A DNA stretch of 38,955 nucleotides from Singulisphaera sp. (GTDB lineage Bacteria > Planctomycetota > Planctomycetia > Isosphaerales > Isosphaeraceae). The DNA lies in assembly GCA_027451445.1 (NCBI GenBank), contig DAIDJG010000564.1, forward strand, positions 1 to 38,955. The letters are read 5' to 3'. Shown piece after piece: positions 1-7,281 of this stretch (the stretch's first letter is position 1; each line of letters starts with the position of its first letter). The translations under genes and the position numbers were made by a program. The notes beneath the pieces are model-generated. The model did not search any database. It was not told the DNA's origin and was given only the letters and a program-made list of their open reading frames with translations.

Positions 1-4
1 GGAG

Positions 5-1222
5 ATGAACAGCGCAATGGGGACGTTTGCCTGGCGGAACTTGATGACACGTCCCTTGCGCACTGCGTTGGCCCTCATCGGATTATCGATCCCGATTCTG
101 GGAGTGATCGGGCTTTTCAGTGTTTCGGGCGGCGTGCGAAACATGGTTGGCGACACGCTGAGCCGTGTCGAAGGGGTCATGGTCGTACGTGAGAACGCAC
201 CGAGCCCGGTCCTGAGCGACCTCCCCGCGGACATCGCGAGTAAGATCCGCGCGCTGCCGGGCATTCGCGATGTGGCGCCGGAGATCTGGAAAATTGCCCC
301 CGCAGTCGAGGGTAAGAGCCTGATCACGGGCTTTGCCTCGAAAGGGATGGCCTCGATCTTCGACCAGCCCGTGATCCAGGGCCAAGACATCGCAGCCCAT
401 CGGGCGTTGCGCAGCGCCGTTTATCCGAGGGCTGTGAAAGACAAGGGGGAAGGGCGCTTCCTCATTCCCGACGATCGCGGCAAGCGAAACGTCGTCATCA
501 GCCGTAAGCTCGCGAAGGACTTCGCCAACGCGGACGGCACACCCAAAAAGGTCGGCGAGACTTTGAACATCGGCGGCCAGAAGTTTACGATCGTCGGGCT
601 CTACGAAACGGGTTCCATTCTCCTCGATGTGGTCATCGTGATGGACATCGAGACGGCCCGGAAGCTCCTGGGGTTCCCGGCCGGCATGGTTTCGAGTTTC
701 TACGTGGAAACGAAGGACCCCTCGAAGAACGAGGAAACTTCGAAGGCGATCGAACGCACGATCGCGAACGTCGATTCCCGCAGCATGAACGAGTTCATGT
801 CGAATTTCGGCGCCTTGATGGGCCAGTTGGACAAGTTTTTGCTCATGACCGTAAGCCTGGCGCTTCTTGTGGGCGTGGTCGGGATCATCAACACAATGCT
901 CATGAGCACGACCGAACGCTTCGTCGAATTCGGCGTCCTGCGCACGAATGGCTGGTCGCAAGGAAACGTCCTCACGCTCGTGACGCTCGAGAGCGCGTAT
1001 CTTGGCATGCTCTCGGGAGTGGTGGGATCTGTTCTGGCGGTCGTATCCGTTGCCCTGGCGAACCAGTTTCTCTCGGGGGGTATCCGGCTCACCCTTCCCC
1101 CCTGGCTGTTTGCGCTGGGGATTGGTCTGTCGATGGTCACAGGGACGCTCGGCGGACTCTATCCCGCCTGGCGTGCCGCTCGCCTCGTGCCGATGGACGC
1201 CATTCGGCTCGGTTCTCACTGA
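5..1222 (+). CDS. FtsX/MacB-type ABC transporter permease
   Basis: This 405-residue inner-membrane permease probably works with the ATPase encoded 12 bases downstream. It has the FtsX/MacB layout: a first membrane helix at about residues 18-42, a large periplasmic domain to about residue 275, then three helices. One of these contains VVGIINTMLMSTTERFVEFG, and the C-terminus has GGLYPAWRAARLVPMDAIR, both typical of the FtsX domain. In the family such pairs move lipoproteins or lipids, or export small molecules by a mechanotransmission cycle; the substrate cannot be told here. The gene starts 4 bases into the window, and the visible bases before the ATG are GGAG. A second ATG (codon 5) is possible. 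A membrane-fusion partner, if any, lies outside the window. Confidence 0.9.
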   Translation: MNSAMGTFAWRNLMTRPLRTALALIGLSIPILGVIGLFSVSGGVRNMVGDTLSRVEGVMVVRENAPSPVLSDLPADIASKIRALPGIRDVAPEIWKIAPAVEGKSLITGFASKGMASIFDQPVIQGQDIAAHRALRSAVYPRAVKDKGEGRFLIPDDRGKRNVVISRKLAKDFANADGTPKKVGETLNIGGQKFTIVGLYETGSILLDVVIVMDIETARKLLGFPAGMVSSFYVETKDPSKNEETSKAIERTIANVDSRSMNEFMSNFGALMGQLDKFLLMTVSLALLVGVVGIINTMLMSTTERFVEFGVLRTNGWSQGNVLTLVTLESAYLGMLSGVVGSVLAVVSVALANQFLSGGIRLTLPPWLFALGIGLSMVTGTLGGLYPAWRAARLVPMDAIRLGSH

Positions 1223-1234
1223 GGAAAACGGCTG

Positions 1235-2011
1235 ATGATCGAAGTCGTCAACGTAAGGAAGTCGTACCGGAGCGGAGATCGTCAGGTCGAGGCATTGCGC
1301 GGGATCGACTGCCGGATCGCCAAAGGGCGTTTCGCCTTCATCGTCGGACCGTCCGGATCGGGAAAAAGCACCCTCCTCTATCTGCTCGGCGGTCTCGACC
1401 GGCCATCCGAAGGGTCGATCCGGGTCGAAGATCAAGACCTGACGACGATGTCCGAATCGGACATGAACGTCTTCCGGCGCGACAAAATCGGGTTCATCTT
1501 TCAGGCTTTCAATCTCATCAGCAACCTCACGGCGATCGAGAACGTCCTCGTCCCCTTTTTGCCCCGCGGCCTGACACCCGAACTGAAGCAGAGGGCGTCC
1601 GAACTGCTGACGCAAGTTGGGCTGGGCGACCGCCTCGACCACCGCCCCTACCAGCTCTCCGGCGGCGAGCAACAACGCGTCGCGATCGCGCGGGCCCTGA
1701 TCAAGGATCCCATCCTCGTGTTGGCCGACGAACCGACCGGAGAACTCGATTCTCGCACGGGCGACGAGATCTACCGGATCCTCCGGCGCATGCAAAACGT
1801 CCGTCAGACCACTTTGGTTGTCGTCACGCACGACCGGCGCTTTATCACGCCGGACGACCTCGTGCTGGAAATCCAGGATGGCCAGCTCAAGTCCGACGGA
1901 CTAGTCGAAGCGCAGGACGATCTTGCCGAAGCCGAGATTGGATTCGAGCCGCGCCTGAGCCGCTCGAACCTCCTGGAAGGGAAAGACTTCATCGACGACG
2001 GGCCGAACTAG
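1235..2011 (+). CDS. ABC transporter ATP-binding protein, LolD/MacB class
   Basis: This 258-residue ATPase energises the upstream FtsX-type permease. Visible motifs are Walker [10 protein letters not shown] (residues 38-46), the Q-loop near FQAFN, signature [14 protein letters not shown] (about 141-154), Walker [14 protein letters not shown] (about 160-172) and the switch histidine in VVVTHD. This is the LolD/MacB/FtsE-like class with EPTGELD. GAGGAAAA lies a few bases before the ATG. The standard domain ends near residue 222. The last 36 codons (1901-2011) form an acidic tail that overlaps, in antisense, the 3' end of the convergent quinone oxidoreductase gene. The tail may exist only because that overlap lacks stops, so its function is doubtful. 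Confidence 0.92.
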   Translation: MIEVVNVRKSYRSGDRQVEALRGIDCRIAKGRFAFIVGPSGSGKSTLLYLLGGLDRPSEGSIRVEDQDLTTMSESDMNVFRRDKIGFIFQAFNLISNLTAIENVLVPFLPRGLTPELKQRASELLTQVGLGDRLDHRPYQLSGGEQQRVAIARALIKDPILVLADEPTGELDSRTGDEIYRILRRMQNVRQTTLVVVTHDRRFITPDDLVLEIQDGQLKSDGLVEAQDDLAEAEIGFEPRLSRSNLLEGKDFIDDGPN

Positions 2012-2887
2012 TCCTCGCGCCAGCCAGGGAACGACCCGCGCGGCGAACCGTTGGGTGACGGCGATCTTTTCCTCGATTGGTCGCGCACGCAGCGTCGTGC
2101 CGATGATCGTCAGCCGCTTGCGCAGGATGGTCGTCAAGTCGACCATCGCCGTCCCGCCACCGAGCAGACCGACGACCACCAGCCGCCCGCAAGGCGAGAG
2201 TGCCGCGAGGTTCGACGACAGCGCAGCAGCACCCAGGAAGTCGATGACGACGTTAACCCCGGCACCGTTCGTGATTTGACGAACGGACTCCTCGAAATCG
2301 TCGCGGATCGTATCAATGGCCACATCGAGCCCGAGTTCGCGCGCCCGTTCGAGCTTCTCGGTCGTCCGCGAAGTTCCCAATACGAAGCACCCCATGGCGT
2401 GCGCAAGCTGAACCGCGGCCGTTCCCACGCCGCTGCCGACGGCGTGGATCAGGATTCGTTCGCCGGGCAGGACGCGTGCCTGTGACTCGAGCACATCGTG
2501 CGCTGTGTAGAAGGCCTCCGGCACCGCCGCGGCCTGGATGTCGTCCAGGTTATCGGGAACCCGCACGACCATCCGCTCGTGGACGGCGACGTACTCGGCC
2601 TGACCGCCGCCACCCACGATGCCGAAGACCCGGTCACCTGGACGGAGCGATCCAGTCACGTTCGGACCGAGCTTGTCGACGTCGCCGGCGAACTCCAGGC
2701 CGGGGATGTCGGGCGGTGAGCCCGGCGGCGCAGGGTAACTCCCACGGCACTGCATCAAATCGGCCCGATTCAGCCCCGCGGCCCGCACACGGATCCGCAC
2801 CTGCTCTCCCTGCGGATCGGGAACCGGAACATCGCGGATCTCCAGGACCTCCGGTCCCCCGCTACGGCTGATCACAATCGCTTTCAT
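1901..2887 (-). CDS. Zinc-free NADPH:quinone oxidoreductase-like MDR protein
   Basis: This is a 328-residue medium-chain dehydrogenase/reductase of the zinc-independent quinone oxidoreductase branch. The N-terminal GroES-like fold has the pattern RAAGLNRADLMQCRGSYP and PGLEFAGDV. The Rossmann part has HAVGSGVGTAAVQLAHAMG, and the C-terminus FGKIVLRF is the usual family ending, so the true stop is 1901. Catalytic zinc ligands are not apparent. Expected activity is NAD(P)H-dependent reduction of quinones or enones in the cytosol; the exact substrate is unknown. The gene converges on the ABC ATPase and overlaps it by 111 bases. A candidate promoter lies about 80 bases upstream. The Shine-Dalgarno sequence is weak. 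Confidence 0.9.
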   Translation of the reverse strand: MKAIVISRSGGPEVLEIRDVPVPDPQGEQVRIRVRAAGLNRADLMQCRGSYPAPPGSPPDIPGLEFAGDVDKLGPNVTGSLRPGDRVFGIVGGGGQAEYVAVHERMVVRVPDNLDDIQAAAVPEAFYTAHDVLESQARVLPGERILIHAVGSGVGTAAVQLAHAMGCFVLGTSRTTEKLERARELGLDVAIDTIRDDFEESVRQITNGAGVNVVIDFLGAAALSSNLAALSPCGRLVVVGLLGGGTAMVDLTTILRKRLTIIGTTLRARPIEEKIAVTQRFAARVVPWLARGLVRPVVDEVFPFQEVRAAQARLESNLGFGKIVLRFD

Positions 2888-2967
2888 CCGAGACCGCCTT
2901 CTCTCGAACTCGAGCCGGTCGACGCGTTCCTGGGCATTCGAGCGGCCAGGTGCTGTCCGATACTATA

Positions 2968-2996
2968 AATATATAGATTCGGCGGCTTGGAGCCAA
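2968..2996 (-). promoter_or_regulatory. Candidate sigma-70-type promoter for the quinone oxidoreductase
   Basis: On the minus strand TTGGCT (2996-2991) and TATATT (2973-2968) are separated by exactly 17 bases. This is 4/6 and 5/6 agreement with the -35 and -10 consensus. The AT-rich patch stands out from the GC-rich surroundings and would leave a leader of about 75 bases before the ATG at 2887. This is pattern matching only. Confidence 0.4.
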
Positions 2997-3022
2997 CCCG
3001 TCAGATGCGGAGGGAGGCGACT

Positions 3023-4243
3023 CTAGTTCGCCTTCCGGTTCCAGTAGATCCGGACGTTATGCGTCGACCGTCCGCACGCCACGATGTCCGGACGCCCGTC
3101 GGCATCGAGATCCGCGGAGATCGCGTCCTCGCAGCCAACGCCGCCATCTTCGATCACGTGACGCGTAAACGCGAGCGGCGTGCTCCTGGGCTTGGGATCG
3201 TAGACGAAGACGCCCGGGCCTTGCGGAGTGCGCTTGGGATCGTTGCTCTTGTCGCGTTGTCCGATGATCAATTCCTCGTCGCCGTCGCCGTCCAGGTCTG
3301 AGCACCACACCGCGTGTCCCCACTGCACCGGCTCATCGATCACGCGACGATCCCACAGCCCTTGGCCCGTCTTCGGCGGGGTGTACACGACGACCTGGAA
3401 GCCGTGCCAGGGCTCGATCGTCGCAATGTACCGGCGACCGTCGGCGAGCCGCCCGACTTTCACCTCACTGGAGCCCTTGTTCGGTTTCGCGTCCTGGTTT
3501 CCGGTCCCGAGTTGGGTCTTGGTCCAGTGTCCGTCCGACCCACGATCGAGCACGAACACGCCCTCCCACGCGGCAAGCACGATCTCGTCGAGGCCGTCGT
3601 TGTCAAAGTCGACCGCCTGGAGATTGTGAATCGTATGGAGCGAGTCGGCGGCCACTTCCGACGTCCACGGCGACTTCTCCGGATTCTCGGGCACGCTGTA
3701 GACGAGGACCCGTACACCGTTCCCTTCGCCCCAGTTCGGTCCTTTGGTCTCGCGACCCTGGAGCGGCGCGACGACAAGTTGCTTCTTGCCGTCACCTCGC
3801 ACGTTGGCCCAGCGGATTCGATGCAACGTCGGCTCGGCACCGATCGGCATCACCTTCCAGGGGGCATTCGTATCCTCCTGACGTTTGAGCCACTGGAGCG
3901 TGCCTCCCGACTTGGTGTTGCTCGGCTGCCAGGCGGCGCCGAGCGCAAAGTCGACCTGGCCGTCGCCGTCGATGTCGTGCGCCTGAATGCAGACGTTGTC
4001 GCGCTCGGTGGCATTCTTGATGATCGTATGTTTTTCCCACTTCGGGTTGGCAAACCAGAGCACGGCATCTTCGGTCACCACCACAACGTCGAGCTTGCCG
4101 TCGCCATTCACGTCCGCGGACGTGACTGCGTAGCAGACGTTGCCGGCGTGCGGATCGATCTCCTGCGTCTTAAAGGTTGGAAACTCCGCGGCAACGGAGA
4201 CGGCGCAGGAAAGCAGCATGGCAAGGCAGAACGAAAAACGCAT
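3023..4243 (-). CDS. Secreted FG-GAP/VCBS-repeat beta-propeller protein
   Basis: This 406-residue secreted protein has a signal peptide (MRFSFCLAM..., cleavage near SVAA/EF). Six or so calcium-binding FG-GAP/VCBS repeats follow, seen as DVNGDGKLDVVVV, DIDGDGQVDFALG, DFDNDGLDEIVLA, DLDGDGDEELIIG and DLDADGRPDIVAC. The repeats are spread over the whole chain, as expected for an integrin-like beta-propeller with no extra domain. Such proteins are abundant and poorly characterised in planctomycetes; binding or structural roles at the cell surface are likely, and no enzymatic motif is seen. An in-frame GTG lies one codon earlier, but the ATG at 4243, with GGAG six bases upstream, is the better start. 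Confidence 0.85.
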   Translation of the reverse strand: MRFSFCLAMLLSCAVSVAAEFPTFKTQEIDPHAGNVCYAVTSADVNGDGKLDVVVVTEDAVLWFANPKWEKHTIIKNATERDNVCIQAHDIDGDGQVDFALGAAWQPSNTKSGGTLQWLKRQEDTNAPWKVMPIGAEPTLHRIRWANVRGDGKKQLVVAPLQGRETKGPNWGEGNGVRVLVYSVPENPEKSPWTSEVAADSLHTIHNLQAVDFDNDGLDEIVLAAWEGVFVLDRGSDGHWTKTQLGTGNQDAKPNKGSSEVKVGRLADGRRYIATIEPWHGFQVVVYTPPKTGQGLWDRRVIDEPVQWGHAVWCSDLDGDGDEELIIGQRDKSNDPKRTPQGPGVFVYDPKPRSTPLAFTRHVIEDGGVGCEDAISADLDADGRPDIVACGRSTHNVRIYWNRKAN

Positions 4244-4360
4244 CACAGGCTCCGAAGGCAGGTCGTCGCGTCAAGGTACTCAGGCCGCTTTCAGAATGCC
4301 CGGTGGGACGAGCCAATGCCAGAGAAAAAGCCCAGAGTCGTACGGGAGGGTGCTGGCCGT

Positions 4361-4487
4361 TAGCCAAAGACCTGCTTCACCAGCCACACAAGGTGGCTGG
4401 GGTCGGGGAGGGATGATGCGGGCGCTTCGACGATGCTAGCCAGAGACCTGCTTCACCAGACGCCTTGCGTGACTGGTGAAGGAGGTC
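4361..4487. repeat. Palindromic intergenic repeat pair
   Basis: A 23-base sequence at 4361-4383 (TAGCCAAAGACCTGCTTCAC...) recurs at 4437-4459 with one mismatch. The first copy runs into a hairpin, CCAGCCAC (4380-4387) with GTGGCTGG (4393-4400). The second copy forms a longer palindrome: GACCTGCTTCACCAG (4445-4459) pairs with CTGGTGAAGGAGGTC (4473-4487) except for one G-G mismatch. The element lies just beyond the stop of the minus-strand gene ending at 4503. It could act as a terminator-like stem, though no T-run follows. It fills most of the gap 4244-4502. Confidence 0.75.
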
Positions 4488-4502
4488 AATGGATAGACGA
4501 TT

Positions 4503-5918
4503 TCAAAGATCCCAAACGCGCACCCCATTCAAATAACACGAGACGACCCCATCCTCGCTCACTTTCAGGACGGGACCGAATTTGCTCGCCACAATCGCCG
4601 CGGTCGTGCGTGCGCCTTCGACGGCGATCAAGGGAGGGAACGACGTCGCATCGTGCCTGAGGATCGCGCCAAAGGCGAGCAAGCGCCCGGCGCGGTCGGT
4701 CGCCAGCGCGCCGTCGAGGCCGGCGAACGACTCCAGAATGGACGGATCCATGACCGTGACGTCGCGGTTTCTGGCGAGGTAATGCAAGGCGCGCTTGGCC
4801 AAGGGGTCGCCGGGCGTCAATTCGGGGGGCGGGCCGTATGGGGGTTCGGCGGCGAGGAGATCGTGAGGGGCGATCAAGCGACCGATCGCTTCGCGAGGAT
4901 CGGACACAACCACGAACAGCCCCCCCTCGCGGTTTTCCGCCAGGTCGAGAGCCGCCTGGAAGAGCACACGCGCGAGCTGGACGTTCTGTACCGCATTGCG
5001 CCAGATCGTGAACTTCGATTGCGGATCAAGAATGCGCCAACGGCCGTGCGCGAAGGCGAACGCTTGGGCTCCCGCGGCGAAGAGCTTGATTTCCTGATTC
5101 GGGCTCAGCACGAGGCAGACGTGCCCGCTACCACGTGTCGCACGAGCGTGCGCCGTGTAGGGACGTGCGCACGGCGTTTCGTCCGACTCTTCGCCCTCTT
5201 CGGCCGCCCAGCGTTTCACATCGATGATGTCGACGAGCTTGCCTTGCTGATCGACCAGGAAGAGGGTTCGTTTACCATCGCACAGCCGGTGAATGCTCTT
5301 CAGGCTCGTGAGGTCAACACCGTACGCCATTGCGTCGGGTGCGGCAGCGCGATGGAAGTAGTCGTGGTCGTCGTGCGGCCCGAGGAGCAACGCGCCGGTC
5401 GAGACGCGCCGGTTCTCGTAGGTCGAAAGCGCGGTGGTTCGGAGCGTTTGAATCGTGGAAGCAATCCGGCTGGGCGAAGTGCTCGTATGGGCGTAGGCGC
5501 CGGGATCCACGAACGCCGCGATGTAGTGGTCTTCGGAACCGCCGCGGAACAGCTCGAGCCGCGACGCGTCGGGGGACTGGAAGACGTGATAGCACCGCAG
5601 GCTCAAGACAGCACCGACGGCCCGAACCATGCGGCGATCGTGTGAAGTGAACAGCGTGCCGGAATGCGAAGTCAGACGGTAGCGGCCGCCGAACAGCTCG
5701 ATGAGGAGGGTATCGCCGGTTTCTGTCGGCTCGTCGATGAGCCGGAAGGTCGACGCGGATTTGAGGCTGGGCAGTCCCCCCGTTCGGGACTCAACCTCGA
5801 AGCGGCATTGGGGGTAGAAGGAGAGGACGTCGCGGCGAAACCCACCAATGAAGAGTTCGACCAACCCCTGACTTTCACGAAGACTCGGCTGCGGTGCTGG
5901 GCGCGCGGTGATCGTCAT
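4503..5918 (-). CDS. Protein with degenerate diadenylate-cyclase (DAC)-like C-terminal domain
   Basis: This is a 471-residue protein of unknown function. Residues about 329-471 resemble the DisA_N/DAC fold. GGLFVVVSDPREAIG matches the first strand region of DisA. GLDGALATDRAGRLLAFGAI matches the DGA motif (residues 402-404). GARTTAAIVASKFGPVLKVS aligns with the GMRHRTAERVAK segment, but RHR is replaced by RTT (about 437-439). The family makes c-di-AMP from two ATP; loss of the RHR motif suggests an inactive or altered nucleotide-binding domain. The N-terminal 320 residues are unrecognised and may be a sensor. The start at 5918 has GGGAGGAG four bases upstream. The open frame continues upstream to 6029, but that would place the ribosome-binding site inside the gene. 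No membrane helix was seen. Confidence 0.7.
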   Translation of the reverse strand: MTITARPAPQPSLRESQGLVELFIGGFRRDVLSFYPQCRFEVESRTGGLPSLKSASTFRLIDEPTETGDTLLIELFGGRYRLTSHSGTLFTSHDRRMVRAVGAVLSLRCYHVFQSPDASRLELFRGGSEDHYIAAFVDPGAYAHTSTSPSRIASTIQTLRTTALSTYENRRVSTGALLLGPHDDHDYFHRAAAPDAMAYGVDLTSLKSIHRLCDGKRTLFLVDQQGKLVDIIDVKRWAAEEGEESDETPCARPYTAHARATRGSGHVCLVLSPNQEIKLFAAGAQAFAFAHGRWRILDPQSKFTIWRNAVQNVQLARVLFQAALDLAENREGGLFVVVSDPREAIGRLIAPHDLLAAEPPYGPPPELTPGDPLAKRALHYLARNRDVTVMDPSILESFAGLDGALATDRAGRLLAFGAILRHDATSFPPLIAVEGARTTAAIVASKFGPVLKVSEDGVVSCYLNGVRVWDL

Positions 5919-6112
5919 GGCTCCTCCCTGAGCGAAACGCTTCTCCACCTCGTCCACCGGATGATACCGGTCCTCTGCGCGCAGGGGAAGGTCGATCGGC
6001 GTCTCGAGCGGCTTTGGTCGGTCAAACAAACGCCAGCCCCCATTGAACAGCTCGCTGTCGTAGTACGAGGACTACGACAGAAAGCACTTCGTCATCTGCA
6101 CGGGAGGGCACA

Positions 6113-6679
6113 TCATCCCCCCTTGGGGCCGCGCCAGTACCAGGGGAACGGGAAGGGGCCGGGGCCGGGAACGACGGGGTCAAGGTCATACAGCGGGACG
6201 TGAACCCCCTGGTCGTAATAGAATCCCACCGGTTTGAACGGATGGAGGAACCCGTGCAGATACCGTAAGGTGCGTGGGGCCGGCTTGCAGTCAGGCGTGA
6301 TCGTGTTCCCACCAGGGGAGCCAAAGAAAAACGGGTAATACGCGGCCGTGCAGTTGCCCCGCCAGCGCATGCCGTACAGGCCGCCGTTCTTGATGGCATT
6401 GGGAATCAGCCGGACGTTCGGCGGATCGCCGTACCGCGAGTCGAAGAACTCGTCGCGATCGGGGTCCGGCGGTAAGTTCGGCATCCTGGGCTGAAACCGC
6501 GTGAGCAGGCCGCTCCGTTCCTCAATATTGGGAATCGTGGGCTCAGGAACCCCCAGTATGGCACCCGGGGGTGCGACCGCTTGACCATGTGCGGACTCGA
6601 TCCTGCCCACGAACCCCAAGACGACCCCGAGCGCGGCCCAGACCACCCTTGTGCCGTGCCTCGTATGGACGCGTCGCAT
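6113..6679 (-). CDS. Small secreted proline/aromatic-rich protein, unknown function
   Basis: This 188-residue protein has a long signal peptide (residues 1 to about 34, ending SAHGQA). The mature part is rich in Pro, Gly, Tyr, Phe and Trp, including YYPFFFGSPGGN and a C-terminus of GPGPFPFPWYWRGPKGG, with only two cysteines. I recognise no domain. The composition suits a small extracytoplasmic or cell-wall protein, and short secreted proteins of this style are common in planctomycetes. The start at 6679 is chosen because AGGAGGT lies four bases upstream. The open frame extends 59 codons further upstream, but that part looks non-coding and precedes the ribosome-binding site. Confidence 0.7.
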   Translation of the reverse strand: MRRVHTRHGTRVVWAALGVVLGFVGRIESAHGQAVAPPGAILGVPEPTIPNIEERSGLLTRFQPRMPNLPPDPDRDEFFDSRYGDPPNVRLIPNAIKNGGLYGMRWRGNCTAAYYPFFFGSPGGNTITPDCKPAPRTLRYLHGFLHPFKPVGFYYDQGVHVPLYDLDPVVPGPGPFPFPWYWRGPKGG

Positions 6680-7281
6680 CGTCACCTCCTGTTCGGATGC
6701 CGAGAATTCTCGGCCCTCTAGCGCGAAGACGCTGAGCTTGCGGATGATTCCGAATATCCGCAGCCCCGTCCCGAGGACGCGGCTGAAGCGCATTGGGCCA
6801 CGTGGAAACGATCGGCACGACGTGCGAGACCGAAATAGAAAAACCGCGCCCAACACTTCGCAACTCCTCCGCGCGATGCCCTCGAGCTCCAGGCCATCAC
6901 AGAATCATCAAGTCGCAGCCACGTTCTTGATCCCGTCGATCTCCCGCAATCGTCGCAATCGGCAAGTTGGCCATTCTCGACCAGCATGCCTCGCGATCGT
7001 CACGCCACGACTGCCTGAAGTTCTCGCGCAGGACGAAAACCTCGGTACAAACCCTACAAACTGCATATCCCGCCGATCGATCCCGTGACGCATAAGAGAT
7101 GTTCGCAAGACAATATGAGTCCGAATTTCGATAGGGCAGGCTTTTTCGTTCTATCGTTACTTTAGGGAGAATTGCGCCTTCCCAACCGGCAAATTGCGAA
7201 GTAAGATAGCGATGAGTCAAGTTGGGCAAAATAACATCGATGACGTGGTTCTCGGGCTTTGCAGAGAAGAGGAGAGGCGAG
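6680..7281. other. Divergent intergenic region with leader inverted repeat
   Basis: This 602-base region separates the small secreted-protein gene (minus) from the giant beta-helix gene (plus), so it must hold both promoters. No convincing gene was found; short open frames here lack ribosome-binding sites and protein character. The last 200 bases are clearly AT-richer. They contain an interrupted inverted repeat: CTATCGTTACTT at 7151-7162 pairs with AAGTAAGATAG at 7199-7209 apart from one bulged G, about 70 bases before the start codon. I could not assign a -35/-10 pair with confidence. Confidence 0.45.

Noticed and set aside
83-1831. 582-codon minus-strand open frame opposite the ABC transporter genes
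   Set aside because: It is an antisense shadow of two clear ABC genes in GC-rich DNA. Its translation is rich in Arg, Asp and His without domain patterns and has no ribosome-binding site.
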